Shown piece by piece: positions 1 through 12,979 of a DNA stretch of 64,000 nt. Location: the NCBI GenBank assembly GCA_950295325.1, contig OX485807.1, positions 19,935,666 through 19,999,665 of the forward strand, read 5' to 3'. The notes beneath the pieces were generated by a model. The model was not told where the DNA came from. It ran no database searches and was given only the letters and a program-made list of their open reading frames with translations. Source of the DNA: Polytrichum commune. Its lineage: Eukaryota; Streptophyta; Polytrichopsida; Polytrichales; Polytrichaceae. The translations under genes and the position numbers were made by a program. Every line of letters begins with the position of its first letter. The stretch's first letter is position 1.

Positions 1-1287
1 TTTTTCACTTCTCCCATTATTTGAACCTAAAATGATTAAAGGAATTCGAGCACATAGTCGTATCTCATTACAACACATATTCCACTGACACAACCTTGAG
101 CGGATTCTTGAGAGATTCCTCAAGAAGGCGAGTCTTCTCTGAAGATAGATACGTAAGATGTGTGGCCCCCATGACGATTTGTGTGATTCATTGCAATTGC
201 TACCCGGATGAGACTATTGTAAGTTCACTTGTGTAACACAGTCGGTAGGGATAATGCTATCACTTAAAAGAGAAAAGCACAAAAAAGTAGTATCTTCACT
301 CTAATACTGAAACATCCTACATACTAATACTAGACATCCTATAACTTCGGCATCTTAGCTCCAATACCGAAATTTGACATGATAATTGGCGTGATTCATG
401 GAACCGCAATTGCTAATGCGTTGAGAGGATTCCTGATCCGATCCAAAGGCCAAGATTGTCTGTGGAGTTGGAAGTGCCTCAATAAAGAGAATATTACCTT
501 CAGGTGTTGTGGGAAACATGCATACTAAAAACTCTTGGCTTCTGGAATCTGTAACCACCAAGAACTTAGAACTTATTGGGATAAGCTTAGTACATCTCCA
601 GATGTTTGTTCAATCAATTTTCACTATACAGTACCTTGGTTTTAACCCCTAGAGGCCTCCGGGGTTGACATCTTAGGAAACATATGTATAGAGTACAAAG
701 ACCCAATTTGGAATTGGCTTCCTAAACGAGAGATTCGGAGAATGATATTCAGACTATATCTGTACGGTTGAAATAAGCGAAATTGTCATTTATCATCACC
801 ATATCATTTCAGAAACATTTTCTTTTGAAAAGTAACAAAAAAGTTCAATGAGCTGGATTCAAACCACTTAAACTTCGGTTTAATTGGCTAATACTTTTAA
901 CTACATATCATGGTAGTGGAAATCATCACCTCCACAACCTTATCACTTTTCCCATATAGTTATCTGGTAACAAAGAAAAGTTTACGAGTCATTGAGGGAC
1001 ATGGTATACATAAAAATGTGAAGCAGCTGCAAACATGAAATGACATCAGATTCTTGTATGTGCATGTTCTGAATGGAAGTATGAGTAAAAGTTTTGGGTT
1101 CGCCCACCTTACCGATATCCATGCACTCAATATCCATGCAGTGGCAGTCTGTGTATGACCCTAACAAATTCTTTTATTCGAAATGACGAGATAATTGAGT
1201 ATGTCATTTTCTGAAGGAAGTGGATGCAATAATAGGTTTAAATTCTTATGATTTCCTTGCGTTTTGTGGCTTATTATTTTGGTTCAG
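1..1287. other. No gene resolved; possibly upstream intron of the NPH3 gene
   Basis: No reading frame here resembles the missing N-terminal (BTB and early NPH3) part of the next gene. The stretch ends in a T-rich tract and AG acceptor at 1285-1287, so at least its right end is intron. Short frames on both strands carry no recognisable motif. Confidence 0.5.
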
Positions 1288-3873
1288 GATCAATCAAGTG
1301 CAACAAGCCCAACGCAAAGTATTAGACCTGAGTTGCAGCTGCAGGTGCTAGACCCTGGTTCCAGCAAACCACACCCCTTGCCACATATGTCGAAAAGTAA
1401 AGTTGCGAAGCTATTTGATGCCTACCTGGTCGAAGTCGCGAGGGATCCGAACCTCTCTCTCGCAAGGTTCCAAAGCCTGGCCTCGGCCTTACCGGAATTT
1501 TCTAGAGCGTCCGATGATGGCTTGTATAGAGCTGTTGATACATATCTCAAGGCATGCCCTTCTTCAACCCTTTTGTATTTCTATTTATGTACCATTGGAC
1601 CTTTTGGGGTTTATGAATGAGAACGTAATACCAACAGCAAGGCGCTAATTTCTACGTTACTATCACTCGTTTTCACTCAAAATACTTAACCATCCCTTAA
1701 CTGAACATGACTTCTGGTCGGGAGTTGGTTGTGTTGCATTCAATACCTTCCATGATCAGTAAGTTGTCGGAGCATGCTTGGAGGTAGTATGGAGGTTTGA
1801 AAGAAGAACATTCTCTATTAGTGGTTTATTAAAGAGATTCTAAATTAAGTTTGGCCCTCAACGAACCGAGATAGGTTTCCTTCCATTCAGTTTCAAACAT
1901 TACCTCCCAGCATGCGCCACAAGTGGAAAGAGGTTATTGTATGCAAACTAACCAATGGAAATTCACAGGGGACCAACTTCTGACGAAAAGTCCCATTGAG
2001 TTGAAGTATGAGTCTACTGTATCTGTCCTGCGTTGGTCTATATTCTTGGGTGACAAATATAAGGACAGTAGTACTTATTGTCAATTTTTCCTGGCTATAG
2101 TTCCACATGACTTCAAAATTGAGCAATATTCGTTTAGAAATCGTGACTTACGCATAACATGGGTGCAGGATGTAATTTATTGCTAACGCAATTTTGTGAC
2201 TTGGTTTCCAGACACATCCCACAATGACAGAACACGAGCGGAAGAAACTTTGTCGCATCATGGACTGTCAGCGGCTTTCCCTCGAAGCATGCCTACATGC
2301 TGCCCAAAACGAGCGCCTTCCTCTTCGTGTTGTTGTTCAGGTAATCTGAAAGACTCTTTATTGAATACTTGCAGCTACTACCTTGCTCCTTGCTTCAGCA
2401 TAAGGTGAATCATCATTCTTGAAATTTTGACCACAAGGTGGTTTTACATGATCGAGATCTCTTAAAATCCCACATCAGCGTTATTGGGTGGTTGCATTCC
2501 AGTGGATAATAGTTTAGCAGGAAGAAACTCCTTGAACCCCTAATGTTGGACTTGATAGGTTGATAATACTAGCTGGGGTAAGTCCAAAAGCATCAAAAAA
2601 CAAAGTGGGAATGTGGTGGCACTTTCTTGCTCTTCATGAAGTACCTGTTTACCTCAATTTTGACCTTTTGACCTGTTCAGTGGTCAAGTGAAGTGTAGGG
2701 TTTAAGGTTTTGGGTTTAGAATTTTGACATTTACAGTTGGTGAACTATGTAACAGGTGCTGTTCAGTGAACAAGTGAAGTTACGCAATGTAATTACAGGA
2801 AACACATTGGTGAAAAAGCCCCGTGATCACCGTCTGGGTAATAGTGCCTCGGCACGAGAACAATCGGAGTCGGAAGGCAACATGGTTATCCCCAGACTGG
2901 ACAATTCGATGGCCACCGGTTTATCTCTCCAAGAGAGCTTGCAAACTGCGTTTCACGAGATCAAGTCCCTCACTCAGGAAGTCGAAAGAATGAAGTCCAA
3001 GTTTGTGGATCTTGAACAGGACTACTCAGGCATGACGAATCAGGTAATATGATCGGAGCATAATCACATTCTTTTTCTTTGTTTAACCCTAAACCATTTT
3101 TTAAAAAAAATTCTGCCCTAAAAAGTACTATTTGTGCGGCACACTGTACGTTACGTCTCAAAATGCAAGGTACCAGCGTTTAGCGTTGAGTCAGTGTCGA
3201 CATGTACCCTGCAGGGTTTTATACCGCTTCAGTACTCACGAATTAGTAATCAACATTTACTCAACTCTTCATTCAACCTTTTCAGTTGTGCAATTATATT
3301 AGAATACAAAAGAGTGTTTTGGTAGGCATCGAACCGATCAATACCGTAGTTTAATACGATTGAATCAACGTGAAAATCAGTGTTAATAATAAACAAATTT
3401 AGAGATTTGCGATGATGGAAAGAGAGCTTATAGGTGTTTATAGGACGGATGTCAACCCATATGAATGTTATGACCTAATTTGTTATGCTTAGGTGGAGAT
3501 GTTCTTGAAATCAATGCTGATATATGAATTTGGAGGTTTGTGGCGTGTTATGATGACCTCGTTTTTTTGTTGAACGCAGGTGGAGAAGTTGTCAAAATCG
3601 AAGAGCCACTCAACATCCGGATGGACGTCTGGGTGGCGACGGCTTAGTAGTCACATGAAGCCACCCAGCATTAGTATTTTCAGTCATTCAAAGCAAGAGT
3701 TGAACTACCACCAAAGGGACGACGTATCTATTGCCACTGCCACTCCCATGTCCACACCCATGCATGACCAGTCCATGATTAATCCCAGTCATGCGGCCGC
3801 CGAAGCACGCCGAAGATCCCATTCTGTGACCTCCACGTCTTCCATCCAAAGATGGAGGAATTCCGTCTCATAG
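1288..3873 (+). CDS. NPH3/RPT2-family protein (BTB-NPH3 type), 3' part only
   Basis: Four exons can be joined: 1288-1551, 2212-2340, 2756-3043 and 3580-3873 (TAG stop), giving 324 residues of the C-terminal part. The first two exons carry the conserved end of the NPH3 domain: [35 protein letters not shown], then [20 protein letters not shown] and [15 protein letters not shown]. Exon 3 holds a heptad-type coiled coil (about [20 protein letters not shown] onwards), followed by a Ser-rich basic tail. In this family the protein is a plasma-membrane-associated adaptor in phototropin signalling or a CUL3 substrate adaptor; which member this is cannot be told. The BTB domain and start lie upstream of position 1288, probably outside the window. 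The first intron begins with GC rather than GT: only AAG|gcatgc keeps the family sequence YLK-THP in phase. Confidence 0.9.
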
Positions 3874-3922
3874 AACTCCATCTTCGTCTTCATAGTGCTC
3901 CAGAAAGCTGATCATGGAATAT

Positions 3923-3940
3923 CCTAAACCCTAAACCCTA
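3923..3940 (+). repeat. Short telomere-like repeat (telo-box)
   Basis: CCTAAACCCTAAACCCTA, about two and a half plant telomere units, lies 50 bases past the NPH3 stop. A run this short is common in plant DNA as a telo-box and does not imply a former chromosome end. Confidence 0.5.
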
Positions 3941-6900
3941 CCTACACTTTCATGGTAATTCAGATCGTTGAATTGGCACTGTTCAATTGTAAACTACATC
4001 ATCTTTGATAATGAAGATTGCTCCAATTTTTGTACAAGAGTGCTACTACTTCTGTTCCTACTTGCCTATTGTAACTGCAGCTTTTACATTAGAGAATCTT
4101 AGCACGAGAAGTTCCGAGAGGAATCGTTTTTATTTATTTTTGGACTCCGGGTTGAAAATTTTAGGTAGCTGCTACATGAGGACGTTGAATTGTAGTACCT
4201 TTGATTGTAAATTATTAATGTCCCAGATAGCCATTGTTGGGATTGAAAATCTCAGGCTGGGTCGCCCGGCACCGGCTACCTGAATTGGGAGTTCTTCTTT
4301 AGGGTTTCAGGTTCCGAGGTAAATGAGGAGTCTTTAGGGTTTTGAGAGCCCTAAAGGTAGTAAGCAGAAATTACACAACATGTTGAAATATGATGTTCAA
4401 ATATTGACCTCTCAGTTTGGTTACTTGGCAGTGTAAGATTTCAGTCTTTTTAGTAATGTACTATATGAAACTTGGAGTGTGATGTACAAGTGTTTACAAT
4501 GCCCGTAAGTGCTAAATTTTCATACTCCCTTGAAAAACACACTAGCAAGTGTAATCTATTACTCTATTACAAAACATTTACTCCTCTCTTTGTTAATTTA
4601 CAATGTATGATTGGTATTTGCACCAAAATCCATGAAACATACATTTCTTCACTTCCAAGATCCAAAGGTGAAATGAGACTTTCCAATACATTTTTTTATT
4701 TTTTTATCTTGATTTCTCACAATCATCATCCATGACAAAATTGGCACTATAGTCTGCAGGTAAAATCTTGGACATCCTCCAGTTGTATCATATGGTTTGG
4801 GGATTAATCCCCATATCTTACATTATAGCATGCCTTACATTAGGCATTATTTTTCTTGGTGAGTAGTAAAAAAATCAAACTAAGAGGATCCATTTCAAAA
4901 GCTTCTTCTTATACTAAACTTTGAATGAAGCAATATTCCCTTATCCAAGAGTTATACCACACTTGTAACATTAGGTAGTAAGAAAGCAATAGCAATATTG
5001 CTCAAATACAATGCTCACCGCATCCTTAAACCCTTCAACCTCCACCCAAACCCAAATTTAAGATTCAAAAGTGCAACATTTGTATTGGAACCAAGGCTTT
5101 AAGCAATTAACTTGAGTTAAGTGAAGTTAACGCACTGATGATTCATTCTACATTTGGAACAACTTTGCGATCACAAAGCAGATATGTGTGTGCGTCCCAT
5201 CAATTATGCACATTAACTACCTTCATTACATGACAATTTTGGCCTTAAAAATGTCATATTACAAACGTCATAGTTGTAACATCCAGGTACATTAGAACGA
5301 GAGAGTTTGGTCAATGGGAGATGCATCGAATAATCGAGGTGTTGTATTATCAAGTTGAGGTTGTATTCGAGATTTGGTGTTAGGTATGTGGTCACATGTC
5401 TTGAGTGGTACATGGCAAGCCTGGTACTTAAGATTAGACATCAATATGACACATGTTATAGTGAGGTTGGTTTGTGTGCTCCAAATATGTCATGGGTTCA
5501 ACATTTAACAGAATTTGGAGGGCCTATGTTATCACTCAATGGTAGAAAATATTCTTGTTGACAAAGACTATGTGTCATCCTCACATAGAAACTATAATTT
5601 GGCCTTTGGAACTATGACGGCACTCTATGGTGACATGACTTTGGTATAGCTCCAACCCTACTTAAAGGCCAGTCATCATTCATGCCACTGGAGTTTGTGG
5701 GCCGTGGTTAGTTTTGGCGTTATACAAGTTGTTTTACCCCAATGTAAAAAGTATGCCCATCACATGTTATGATAATAACGCTATTTCTTTAAAGCTTGGG
5801 ATCCATAAGGCTTCACCCGACATTCAAGGGACGGTGGCAATGTGAGAAGATTCATCCTGAAATAGAAAGGACCGACGTCCTTGAAAGCAAGAGCTTTGTG
5901 CTTGCATTTTTTTCATCCTACCAAAGTCATTACATGCCCATTACACTATATATATCAATTAGTGAGGGTGGTACTAATTTACATTACACACAATCTAGCC
6001 AAATCTCAAAGTTGTCAAAGGCTTATTTTTTACTGAGTGACACTAACTTCATGAATACATGCTCATCTACTGTATATTTCAAGAAAATTAGTGTATGCCA
6101 CATAATTGTCAATGAATAATGTCAAGTGCCGGTATTTTGATTGAAAAGTGTACAATGTTGGTACTTTCAAAAAATAACATCAAGTGCAAGGATAAACAGT
6201 GCTGCCCAAATCCTTTGGTGGCACCAATTTCATAGCATAAAGGAATTTAGTATCACCTGCACTAATTGGTATATTTAGTGTAGTGACAATGGCATGAAAG
6301 TTGGCCAACTTCTAGTGTGACCGGGGTTGAGGCAAAGTCCACGTAGCAAGATTGCCAAATTTGGGTTTTTCAACTTCACATGCCTTGTGCAAATTGACCT
6401 CCAATAATGTATTGACCTCCTAATATGCATTTTTTGGATGGTCTTACTTGGATGGTTGACCTCATTAGACTTGTAGGCTCGGAGTTAAGAATGGATACTA
6501 AATAGACATGTGTCATGATGAGATTTGCCTTTGTGCACAAAACATACGAACCATATTAAGGTAAAAAATGATTGTCTAAAAAAATATAGAATCTTCGCTT
6601 TGAGTTGTTATAACTTTTGCATCTCTCTTCGAGTCTATTGCTATACATGATAGTCTTTGTGATTTATAATTGTAAAAGAAATGAGATTTCTTTTGAACTA
6701 GTACAACTCCAAATAGGGTCTTCAATTCGTGTTTTATGACACATCTGTGATTCAAGTTGGAACCCCCACGCATTTAGGGGTTAAGTCCTTGTTATTAAAT
6801 TCCACACACACGGTGTTGGGAAGGGAACCAATTCATGCAAAATGTGTCATCTCACCTACCACGCCTTTTTTTTGTCATGTGTCACCTAGCACTCAACATC

Positions 6901-6991
6901 TTATCAATACAAATAGTGTCCTCAAAGTGGTTCAAAATTGAAATACATGAACTACCCATATTGTGGGCACTGCAACACATGAGATCACACG
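3941..6991. other. AT-rich spacer, no gene recognised
   Basis: Contains only short frames (up to about 107 codons) with no motifs, no splice-compatible chain and no clear repeat. The first few hundred bases are presumably the 3' end of the NPH3 transcript. Confidence 0.5.
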
Positions 6992-7770
6992 ATGCTTTCA
7001 AATCAAAGAAACATGGTCAGAATGCTCATTTGTGTCTTGTGTGTTCTGATGCTTATAATTTTCAGGCCTCTACAGGTAAGACTCATGCACTAGGAGAAGC
7101 TAGGGGTGTTGATATATACATCTTTAATTCGTTGGCGTTGTATCCTAACATGAACACACTTGGAATGTTTACATAATATTAGTGTCTGCGGAGCTTTTAG
7201 TGGGGCCAAGAGATCCCATGCACTTTATTCGTGAATTGACAAGTTGAATCCTGATCTATAATAAGGCTATGTCCAAAGATAGGTAGCAATAACTTGTCGA
7301 CTAATGAGAGCCCATGCCACTTGACTATACTTGGTATTCACATTGCATGTAACCCAAGGATGTTGAATCTTGGATTTATTCTTGAAGCCAGAATAGAAAG
7401 AGGATATCCTATACAGAATGCTTAAGAATGCCATGTTGTTAATTTTATGTCTGATATATGGAATTGGCAGGGAATTAATGCGGTTGGCGTGACCCTGCCA
7501 CCAAGTGTTGGGTGTTGTGATCAAGAGCAGAATCTTGTGTCGTGCTGCTTAGAAGATGCCTCCCGTAGATGTTGTGAAGCATTCCCACCCACATGTTGCG
7601 GACTCACGCCTCCCTACTACATGACTTGTTGTTCTATCCGATCGGCAAACAACCGAAGCGACCTATGTTGTCCATTCAGTAACCCGCTCGCATGTTGCGA
7701 TTTACTCCCACCGCTTCTTGAATCTTGTTGCGGCTCACAAACCGGCTTGGTGTGTTGTCCACGAGTATAG
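6992..7770 (+). CDS. Small secreted protein with nine Cys-Cys pairs
   Basis: Two exons fit: 6992-7075 (or from ATG 7013) and 7471-7770, joined in phase 0 across a 395-base intron with donor CAG|gtaaga and acceptor ttggcag. Exon 1 encodes a short start with an Arg (MVR), then a hydrophobic run (MLICVLCVLMLIIF) that looks like a signal peptide. Exon 2 encodes 99 residues with 18 cysteines, every one in an adjacent Cys-Cys pair. The nine pairs are spaced 10, 9, 8, 11, 13, 9, 11 and 9 residues apart, with Pro-rich spacers (LPP, FPP, TPP). I do not recognise the family. The regular spacing and lack of lone cysteines argue for a real disulfide-rich extracellular protein. Three in-frame ATGs (6992, 7013, 7022) leave the start open; 7013 gives the most typical signal peptide. 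Function unknown. Confidence 0.6.
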
Positions 7771-8218
7771 TTATTTGTTATTACATTCTTCAAAGATGTT
7801 TTGATAACATTCTTAAGTAGCCTATTCAGGTTCTAATCTAATTGGAACAATTCTTCAGTAATCCAGGTAATCTAGGAACGATTTTATTTCGGATGCACCT
7901 CTTCGATTGAATGTTGGTTAGTTTTTGGAAGGAGGATTTTATGTATGAAGATAGGCAACAATGAGGTGTCAACTTGTAAGAGTGTACCTCTTGACTATGC
8001 TCAGCATTCATGCATGTACTCAAGGACCTTCATTGTCGAAAATTTATTCTTGACACATGTTTGAGAATGCTATGGTGGGCAACCCTGAGAATCCAATTTT
8101 GCACATCAAATTTAAGTTTCTCAATGTACAGCTGTGCAAATTCAGTGGCCTACAATCCTAAATTGCTAAAGAATAGGGGGACCAATTACGATCAAAAAAT
8201 CTGAAGTTTCCTCAGGAA
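7771..8218. other. Spacer between convergent genes
   Basis: About 450 bases between the stop codons of the Cys-Cys gene (+) and the hydrolase gene (-); probably holds both 3' untranslated regions. No other structure was seen. Confidence 0.5.
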
Positions 8219-11200
8219 TCAAGCTATGACACCCACAACAATAGCAATGCAGATTATGGGAACTATTCTTCTCCATACAGCATTTTTCTCCGTATTGCTA
8301 CTTGACATGTTTTGTGACATGACCAATGAGGAAGTCATTGAGGCAAATGTAACTTGTGCCACTTGATTTGAAGTGACTGCAACTGATGTTTCAGATGAAG
8401 GTTCTACTGCCTCATGTACAGAAGATGTCCTCGAATGTTCAGGGAATCCAAAGACGAACGTGTCTTGGTCTGCAGAGAAAGTTACTGCATGGGTGTGCTT
8501 CAGAGCTAGAAATTTCTTCTCTTCTGATCTCAATACTGTACCAAGATGCCATGTTAAGGACTCCCGAGGTATAGCTTGCTCGCCTATTGTGTGCACAGCT
8601 GCATCAGCTATCAGAGGTCGAACTTCACGAACTCTAGCACCAAATCCACCCACCTGAAGCACACAATACATTAAAACAGGTGATCGCAGGGCACCTTCAC
8701 TAAACAACAGCCCCAATGCAGAGGTAAACAAGTGTTCCTTCATGTTACGATTTCAAGATGAGAAGAACGTGTAATTTCAGTCAGTCTAACAGATATCTCA
8801 GCATCAGAGGTTGCTCATAGCTCCATTAGCAGCAATAACTACAGATGTAATATGAGACATTGCATGTTATTCCCAGATAAATTTATAAACTTGGAAATAG
8901 ACTAGTTCAAAATAAGAAACTGAGTTAACTGCTAACATACTGCAGTTGGATGAACAGCATTTGTCAGGAGAGCTACAAAGAGATTTCGATCAGGATCAAG
9001 CCATAATGACGTGCCTGCAAAACCCAACAGCTCCCCTGGTCAAAACATGCGAGACATAAATCATGTATGACTATATAAACCCCTTCGGATATAAATTGCT
9101 TGAACAAAATTTTAATAGTCAGTATGTCTCTACAAACAAAACTGTTATATGTGGGAATGACATGAAATAGTTTCAAATAAAGTAGACATGCCTGTAAAGC
9201 CTGTATGCCCAAAAGTGCGTGGACCCAAATATTTTCCAGCAGATGTGTATCCATCAAAGCATCGCCGCACAGCTACATCCCACCTATAGCAACCAAAAAA
9301 GCTTTGTGTTGTTACAGCATCACAGATAAATAAGACTACCTGGATTCTCCACTGGAAAGGGGGGTATGAAGCTTTTTTCACAATCAATGCTTCGGTCTCT
9401 TAGGAGATTGATCCTAAAAATTATCACATTCACATCAAAATTTGAAGGGCAATGTAAGAATCTACTTGAATGGTATTTGGGCATCCTTCACTGAACTTCA
9501 TATTAACTTGTTTGTCCTGACATTTAAGGTGTGTTCTACGGGATGACATACTTAAGCTCAGAAATGCCAACTCAAAACTTTTGGGCGTATGAAAATGAAA
9601 GACAAAGATAAGTACAAGATAGGAAGGAACGTTCTGACCTAAAAAGAAGCGAAAATCAAATATGCAAGCTTACCCGAGGGCAAATGGACGAGGGTTATTT
9701 GCAGTTTTTAGACCTGGTGTTGTGAACAAGCGCACTGTGCTCTCTTTAAAGAGACGACAACTGGTCGCCTGATTTATTCCTCCAGCCAGCATTGTCTGTG
9801 CAAACTGGGCCCCACGTTGTAAAAGCCAGTGTTAGTAACATAGGAAAGCAGCTTGCATACTGTTTCTTCAACCAAAATAAACAAACCATTGTTATGCAAC
9901 AGCTTACATAGTAAGCTACTCATGTACATGGTATAGATGACCAGAAAAATATGAGCCACTTCAGCGTAATTTCTACTTGTGACGCAATTTAAAATGCAGA
10001 ACAGGTTACAGTCAAATTCAACTGCAAGAGGATGAACTAACAGAAACTAAGAGTGCTATAAAAGAAAGGCATATGGAAGTACCCGACAGACATCTGTTAT
10101 AGTGGAAAAGAGGCCCGCATGACCAGCCACACCACCAAGAACAAAAGCAGTTGGGTCATGCACTGCACTCATGAATTGCTATTTCAGTGAACAGAATTGC
10201 ATTATTCAAAAGGATATCTGTGCATAAAGGGAGCTGTAAGAAGAATGACTAATCCCTCCAACCTTATCAAAAGTAACCAGAATACACCCTGATATGACAG
10301 CTACTGCTTACTAGTCACGCTCTGAGCTTTTATTAGTGATGTCTTTGGCACGATCACTGCTCTCAAGAGTTATGGAGCTACCCACCTTCACCCCAAAGAA
10401 GACGATTACGATGCATCCGGTCCACCTCAGTAGGCACCACCATTGGATCAAATTCTGTTGTCCCAATTGGCCGATAACAAGTATGGCGCATTCCTAACTG
10501 TCCAGTAAGAGTCGCAAGAACATTCAACGGTCTCAAAAAAATGCATCTTTTGGATTCAAACTGCCACAATGATGAACATTACAAATAGTGCTATGAATGG
10601 AAATTTAGGTATACAAAAATATTTTTAACAACTACTTTGCATTGTGTTCCCACGCCTTCCTCAAACAACTTAAAATTGGAATATAACCAAGACATGATGT
10701 CATAGCTCCTAATTTTGAAGTCCACAGAAAGGTAGACTTGCCGGTTCAAATATCTCCTTGGCAGCAAAAACCTCGAGAGGGACATGTGTAATGTGCTCCA
10801 CAATCATGCCCAATATGATCATTGATAAGTCACTATATCTTGCCATGCCATTTGTGTACCACACCTTGTCCGCCAATATGTAATTTATCACCTAAAGCAT
10901 TCTCCCAAAATATGGAATGACGTTGTGACCATCTCAGAATTGTTGCAAACATACGAGATAGACAAGTTCCAAAACTCAGGAAGCAGGAAGAGTGCACTGT
11001 ATTTTATTCCAACATATTCATGTACTAATTAACATGAACCCTCAGCTTACTATCCTGAAAAGCATGGGTATTGACAAATCTTGGCAAATGCCTGGGTATA
11101 TTTCTGTTAAGTGCTTTGACCATAACATTGGACTATGTTTCTGCTGATCTCCATCTATGTAATCAACTGCTTAATTGAGACAAAAACATGTACAAGCATC

Positions 11201-12979
11201 AAGAAACTGTTACTTGATCTCGCGTTGTCAATCCCATGTCAAAAAAGGGATAAAACTCGCGCAGCCCAGCAGTGTGTGTCAGCAACTGACGAACTGTAAT
11301 GAACTCCTTTCCATTGTTTCCAAACTCAGGGAGATATTTACACACAACCTCCTCCAATGCTGCACCAACATATGAATCTCTAAACATCACAATCCATCAT
11401 ATTTAGGAACTTGGCATGCAACAACATTAACACGATATTATCACATATTTGGCATTAACAGTCAAAGCCTTCAATGGTGCTGACACACTGAACACATGCA
11501 TCGCAGAGTACATGTGAGACGGTAGTCCTTTAAGTGGGGCAAAAAGACATTGGAGAGATGCATGCAAACAGCAGTGAGAATAAGTGCTAAATACAAAAGA
11601 CCAAGTAGGTATGTTCAGAATTCTCCTTGCGATGTCCAATGTGTGAGGCATAATTTCGCCTAATTCCTATATTAAATACAAAAGCTCCTTGAGTTCTTTG
11701 AGTAGAATTTTTAATTAAAGAACATATAAAGAGGATTCCTTAATGAGATTCACACCATGAGCCCAAAGCTTCAAAGACAAACACAAGGAAAGCTGTTATG
11801 AGAGACTAGTAAAATGGTATACCAATTCTTCCTCGATCGTATAAAATCATTATAGATGGAACAGTTGCCATAATCTGCATACATTTACATACTGTCAGAA
11901 CAACCACAGGAAGATGATATTCATGGCAGTCATATAGAGTCTCTTCATTATTTTCAATGCATAGACCTCCCTGCTCTACTGTTCCAAAATCCCTCTAATG
12001 TGCAGATCAAGTGGTTGAGACTGAGTTCTTCTGAGTAATATGCATCACTCCTCACCTTTGTTAATGATGCCATATCCCATTGTGAATCAGGGGTGACTGC
12101 TACTGTAGACTCACTGCACAGAATAGAGTAATTAAAAACCCATCAGCCTTTACACCTGCAGAAATTGCAAACCAATCTCCACTTTGCACCAAAATGCACT
12201 GTTACAGCACAGCATCATAGAAATGTTCCAGATTAATCAGCAGTGTCATCACTTGTAAACCTTGGCCAAAGTAGATGATGACTTACAATGTGTATGTTCC
12301 ATAGGCTGAGCAGGGACACCGTACATGCAAGAGAAATTGGGAAACAACAATAAGAAAGAAACCTCCAAGATGATTAACAGTCAGTCATGAATCCTCTGTA
12401 GCTGCAAGGACCTATCTTTATCTATTTCTACATAGGTACCCAAGACCCTGAGTAACGATCGTCTTGAATAGGTAGAAGCCAACCTTGATAGTAGCACGGC
12501 ACAGTGCAAGAACCAAATGCCACAGCTCCACCTGGGAATGTGCGCTGAGCAATTTCCTGCAAAAATAGTGCAAGTGAATCCTCCAGTAGAACAGACAAGG
12601 TTTTTTTTCAAAAATAAAGCAAGTAATCAGAGACCTGATGCATTGGTGGAAGGTAGACCATTATGTAACAATTAGCACAAAGGCTGAGCACATTGAGCCC
12701 AACCCTTAAAAGCCACATTGTCAAATGCCAACCAGAAGAAGCTTCAAGTTCACAATGTGCCTCAGCATTGAATGTATTCCAATCAATTCTCCCACAAACA
12801 TGCTACCACAGATAATTCCAGTAGGAGAGACTTGCAATTGAATTTCCAATTTGTGCATTGATCAGTTGACTGCAGAACCTGATCAATCAAACACTTTCGC
12901 ATAATACCTCATGCATTATTCCACTGATGGTAGGTGGCTCATCCATTGATGACAAGAGGCCATTACAGAAACTCTCCAT
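8219..12979 (-). CDS. Class C beta-lactamase-like serine hydrolase with C-terminal membrane anchor
   Basis: Thirteen exons join in phase into 497 residues: 12908-12979, 12484-12556, 12287-12305, 12056-12113, 11823-11874, 11214-11359, 10742-10891, 10386-10497, 10083-10162, 9674-9804, 9192-9283, 8941-9014 and 8219-8653. Motifs of the S12/class C family appear in order: FPGGAVAFG (about 31-39), the nucleophile motif S71-L-T-K74, LLTHTAGL (117-124), Y159-S-D, LGGVAGHAGLFS (236-247) and HTGFTG (324-329). In this family Ser and Lys form the catalytic centre; plant and mitochondrial relatives are peptidase- or esterase-like, and the substrate here is unknown. The last 15 residues (IVPIICIAIVVGVIA) follow two Arg and look like a tail anchor. 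Exon 3 is only 19 nt. The introns after exons 7 and 11 start with GC (CCG|gcaagt, ACAG|gcatgt). The frame stays open upstream of the chosen ATG to about 13040, so a further 5' exon is possible. Confidence 0.88.

Noticed and set aside
89-142. Short frame RILERFLKKASLL as an upstream NPH3 exon
   Set aside because: Only about 17 codons between stops, no acceptor or donor of quality, and weak resemblance to the family.
3923-3940. Interstitial telomere or chromosome fusion point
   Set aside because: Only about two and a half units; telo-boxes this short are common in plant DNA.
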